Positions 48,053 through 50,337 of a stretch of 50,337 nucleotides of DNA are shown in pieces. The DNA is from JBDSKH01 sp050245915 (lineage in GTDB: Bacteria; Actinomycetota; Actinomycetes; Actinomycetales; Microbacteriaceae). The DNA lies in the NCBI GenBank assembly GCA_050245915.1, contig JBFWWZ010000016.1:1-50337 (forward strand), given 5' to 3'. The position numbers were made by a program, and so were the translations under genes. The stretch's first letter is position 1; every line of letters starts with the position of its first letter. Under the pieces are notes generated by a model that was given only the letters and a program-made list of their open reading frames with translations, made no database searches and was not told the DNA's origin.

Positions 48053-49423
48053 CTAGCCGCTCCGCCGGCGTTCCAGAACCCGCTGAAGCCAGCTGAACGA
48101 CGCCTTCGGGGTGCGCACCAGGGTCGCGAAGTCGACTTGGACGAGCCCGAACCGCTGGGTGTAGCCGGCGGCCCACTCGAAATTATCGAGCAGCGTCCAG
48201 ACGATGTAGCCCTGCACGCGCGGGTCGGCGGCCGCGACGGCCATGTGGTCGCGCAGGTAGTCGATGCGCGCCGCGTCGGGCACGCCCACCTCGTCCGGGA
48301 AGCTCGCGCCGCCCTCGGTGACGATGATCGGGGGCAGGCGGTGGCCATAGCGCTCCGCCAGGTTCTCGATCACCGTGCCCAGGTACTCCGGCGCGATCGG
48401 CCAGCCGAATCCGGTCTGCGGGAACTCCGGCCAGTCCGCCAGATAGAACGGTGCCGAGTCCATCGCCTCGGAGACCCCGTCCGGGTTCCCCGATCCGGGC
48501 GGCGGCGACCCGGCCGCGATCCGCGACGGGAAGTAGTAGTTCAGCCCGTAGAAATCCAGCGGCTGCGACATCAGCGCGCGATCGCGTTTCGAGGCACGGG
48601 ACAGGATGCCGAGGGCGGCCCCCAGCGGACCGACGCCGCGCGGCGGGGTCGGGTTCGTCCCCCGCAGCACCGGATCCGCGTAGAGCCGGTTGTGCAGGAA
48701 GTCGAACAGGTCCGCGTAGGCGGCGTCCTTCGGGGAGTCGGTGGCGGGCACGCTGACGGTGTGCACGTTCGTGATGCCGACGCGCTCCGCGCCGTGCCGC
48801 CGCAGCGCCTGCACGGCGAGCCCGTGCCCGAGCAGCAGATTCCGGGCGACGACCGGGATCGCCAGCGAGGAGGCGAGACCGGGCGCGTGGACGTCGAGCC
48901 CGTGGCCCTCGAGGGTGACCGTGCACGCCTCGTTGATCGTGATCCAGGAATGAACACGGTCGACGAATAATCCGGCGGCGATGTCGGCGAACCGGCCGAA
49001 GGCCTCGGCGGTGGCACGGCGACGCCAGCCGCCGCGCCGCTCCAGCTCGAGCGGGGTGTCCCAGTGGAACAGGGTCACCATCGGCTTGATCCCCGCGGCG
49101 ATCAGCTCGTCGAGCAGCTCGCTGTAGAAGGCGGCACCCTCGGGGTTGACGGTCCCGTCGGGACGCAGCAGCCGGGTCCACGAGATCGAGAACCGGTACA
49201 CGTCGAGCCCCAGGCTCTTCATCAGCGCCACGTCGTCACGGAACCGGTGGTAGTGATCCGTGGCGACGGTGCCGTCCGACCCGTCGACGATCGTGCCGGG
49301 GCGGGAGGTGAACTCGTCCCAGGTGGACGGGGTGCGCCCGCCCTCCGCCGCGGCACCCTCGATCTGATACGCGGCCGTCGCGGCTCCGATCAGGAAGCCG
49401 GGCGGAAGCTCGAGCTCAGGCAC
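48053..49423 (-). CDS. GH1 family beta-glucosidase
   Basis: 456 residues, a normal GH1 length. N-terminal FLIGAATAAYQIEGA, SISWTRLLRPDG, acid/base Glu165 in TINEACT (usually NEP), and nucleophile Glu370 in IVTEGGASF (usually TENG). DNFEWAAGYTQRFGLV is the typical end motif. It should hydrolyse beta-glucosides or related glycosides in the cytoplasm, as no signal peptide is seen. GTG 49423 overlaps the oxidase stop by 8 nt, so the two genes are coupled. Confidence 0.92.
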   Translation of the reverse strand: MPELELPPGFLIGAATAAYQIEGAAAEGGRTPSTWDEFTSRPGTIVDGSDGTVATDHYHRFRDDVALMKSLGLDVYRFSISWTRLLRPDGTVNPEGAAFYSELLDELIAAGIKPMVTLFHWDTPLELERRGGWRRRATAEAFGRFADIAAGLFVDRVHSWITINEACTVTLEGHGLDVHAPGLASSLAIPVVARNLLLGHGLAVQALRRHGAERVGITNVHTVSVPATDSPKDAAYADLFDFLHNRLYADPVLRGTNPTPPRGVGPLGAALGILSRASKRDRALMSQPLDFYGLNYYFPSRIAAGSPPPGSGNPDGVSEAMDSAPFYLADWPEFPQTGFGWPIAPEYLGTVIENLAERYGHRLPPIIVTEGGASFPDEVGVPDAARIDYLRDHMAVAAADPRVQGYIVWTLLDNFEWAAGYTQRFGLVQVDFATLVRTPKASFSWLQRVLERRRSG

Positions 49424-50337
49424 CCAGCACCCGATCGAGGTACGCGTTGGTGAATACCCGGTCGGGGTCGAGGCGGTCGCGCAGGGCGCGGAAGTCGGCG
49501 AACCGGGGGTAGCGCGTGGAGAGCTCCGCGGCATCCTGGAAGTGGATCTTGCCCCAGTGCGGCCGGCCGTCGTACGAGCGCAGCAGCTGGTCGACGGCGC
49601 GGAAGTACGGCAGGTGGTCTTCGCGGAAGTACTTGTGCACCGCGATGTACGCCGACTCGCGCTGGTAGGCGGTCGACATCCAGTTGTCGTCGGGGGCGGC
49701 CACCCGCACCTCGACGGGGAACGAGATGTCCCAGCCCTGGCGCTCGACGAGCCCGCAGATGTCGCGCAGCGCCTGCGCGAGCGAGGAGCGCGGGATCGCG
49801 TACTCCATCTCGCGGAACCGCACGTTGCGTGGAGCGGTGAACACCTCGTACGAGCGGTCCACGTACTCGCGGTCGCCGTACACCCGGGTGGCGAGCCGGT
49901 TCAGCGGCTGGATGGTGCGCGGGAGCGCCGTGCCGAGACCCGACTTCAGCGCGAGCACCCAGTTCGACATCAGGGTCTCCTCGACCCAGTTCGACACCGG
50001 GCCGACCTTCTTGCCGGGGGCATCGAGCGGCAGCCGGGTGTTGTTCTTCGTCATCACCGCGTCGGTGTGCGGCCACCAGTAGAACTCGAAGTGGTCCGAC
50101 TCGACGGCGCGCTGCTCGAACGTGTCGAGCACCTCGTCGAACGGCTCGGGATGCTCCACCGCGCGGAGCAGGAACGCGGGCACGCACTGCAGCGTCACCT
50201 CGACGACGATGCCGAGGGCGCCGAGACCGAGCCGGGCGGCGGGCAGCAGCTCCGCATTCTGGTCGTCGTCGACGGCCAGCAGCTCGCCGCTCGCGGTCAC
50301 CAGCTTCAGGCCCGCGATCTGGGCGGCGAGGCCTCGG
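49416..50337 (-). CDS. FAD-linked oxidase of the D-arabinono-1,4-lactone oxidase type, 5' end outside window
   Basis: The frame is open to base 50337, so the N-terminal part with most of the FAD-binding (PCMH) domain is missing. The visible residues show ARLGLGALGIVVEVTL, the end of that domain, then the ALO domain with FEFYWWPHTDAV, GRPHWGKIHF (the conserved HWGK) and DPDRVFTNAYLDRVLG at the C-terminus. Such flavoenzymes oxidise aldonolactones or alditols and give hydrogen peroxide. Coupling to a GH1 glycosidase suggests the freed sugar or polyol as a substrate, which is inference. Confidence 0.88.
   Translation of the reverse strand, partial: RGLAAQIAGLKLVTASGELLAVDDDQNAELLPAARLGLGALGIVVEVTLQCVPAFLLRAVEHPEPFDEVLDTFEQRAVESDHFEFYWWPHTDAVMTKNNTRLPLDAPGKKVGPVSNWVEETLMSNWVLALKSGLGTALPRTIQPLNRLATRVYGDREYVDRSYEVFTAPRNVRFREMEYAIPRSSLAQALRDICGLVERQGWDISFPVEVRVAAPDDNWMSTAYQRESAYIAVHKYFREDHLPYFRAVDQLLRSYDGRPHWGKIHFQDAAELSTRYPRFADFRALRDRLDPDRVFTNAYLDRVLGA

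Noticed and set aside
47282..48970. 562-residue open frame running from the membrane protein into the glucosidase locus
   Set aside because: Only 47360-48050 has protein-like sequence. The 5' part is an Arg-rich shadow and the 3' part is antisense to the GH1 gene, so it is a pseudogene remnant, not a fusion.
1..50337. tRNA, rRNA, riboswitch, CRISPR array, insertion sequence or replication origin
   Set aside because: I looked through all intergenic gaps. None exceeds about 165 nt and none shows cloverleaf structures, regular spaced repeats, transposase remnants with terminal repeats, or known riboswitch cores.

Overview
The window is about 50 kb of very GC-rich chromosome from an actinobacterium. 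Gene content and style fit the family Microbacteriaceae, probably Microbacterium or a close relative: many GTG starts, long chains of 1-4 nt gene overlaps, start codons lying 6-7 nt behind a TAnnnT -10 box, the greA/DUF4307/hemolysin-III/cis-prenyltransferase neighbourhood known from other actinobacteria, and PIN-PhoH, LemA and HtpX proteins. The taxon is inferred from content, not from a marker-gene search. I saw no rRNA, tRNA, CRISPR array, transposase or phage gene.

Bases 1-16.7 kb are an accessory carbohydrate-catabolism island. A rightward block holds an SMP-30 lactonase-like protein (cut by the window edge), a cupin, a CUT2 (ribose-type) ABC importer (permease, one-domain ATPase, lipoprotein), an SDR dehydrogenase, a PfkB kinase and a zinc alcohol dehydrogenase. 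Facing it is a leftward block with a second CUT2 importer (lipoprotein, permease, ATPase), a cyclase-family hydrolase and another SDR. After an rmuC gene comes a rightward trio: LacD/YihT-type class I aldolase, FGGY kinase and zinc alcohol dehydrogenase. Near-identical 10-bp palindromes (TGTC/A-NN-G/TACA) lie in front of three of these units, which suggests one regulon. The trio reads as oxidation, phosphorylation and aldol cleavage of an unknown polyol or ketose.

Bases 16.7-21.1 kb are a TetR regulator followed by two half-size ABC exporters whose ATPase motifs are degenerate in the complementary way expected of a heterodimer. A 16-bp perfect palindrome sits inside the regulator's own promoter.

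Bases 21.1-39.9 kb are mostly core genes: glpX and fba (divergent), a histidine kinase with a kinase-like membrane partner, ispH, xseA-xseB-DUF4245-carbonic anhydrase-fumarase, an endonuclease/phosphatase-fold protein, a prepilin peptidase, phoH, a PLP enzyme, a cis-prenyltransferase, hemolysin III, DUF4307, greA, ilvA and an AI-2E-type permease. Bases 39.97-43.8 kb are an Fe/polyamine/phosphonate-type ABC importer. Bases 43.9-47.1 kb hold a YcaQ-type DNA glycosylase, small proteins, htpX and lemA. The right end (47.2-50.3 kb) holds a frameshifted and truncated membrane-protein gene abutting a GH1 beta-glucosidase and an ALO-type FAD oxidase that runs off the window.

Two kinds of short intergenic repeat sit directly behind stop codons in the core part. 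By eye I found none in the catabolic island.
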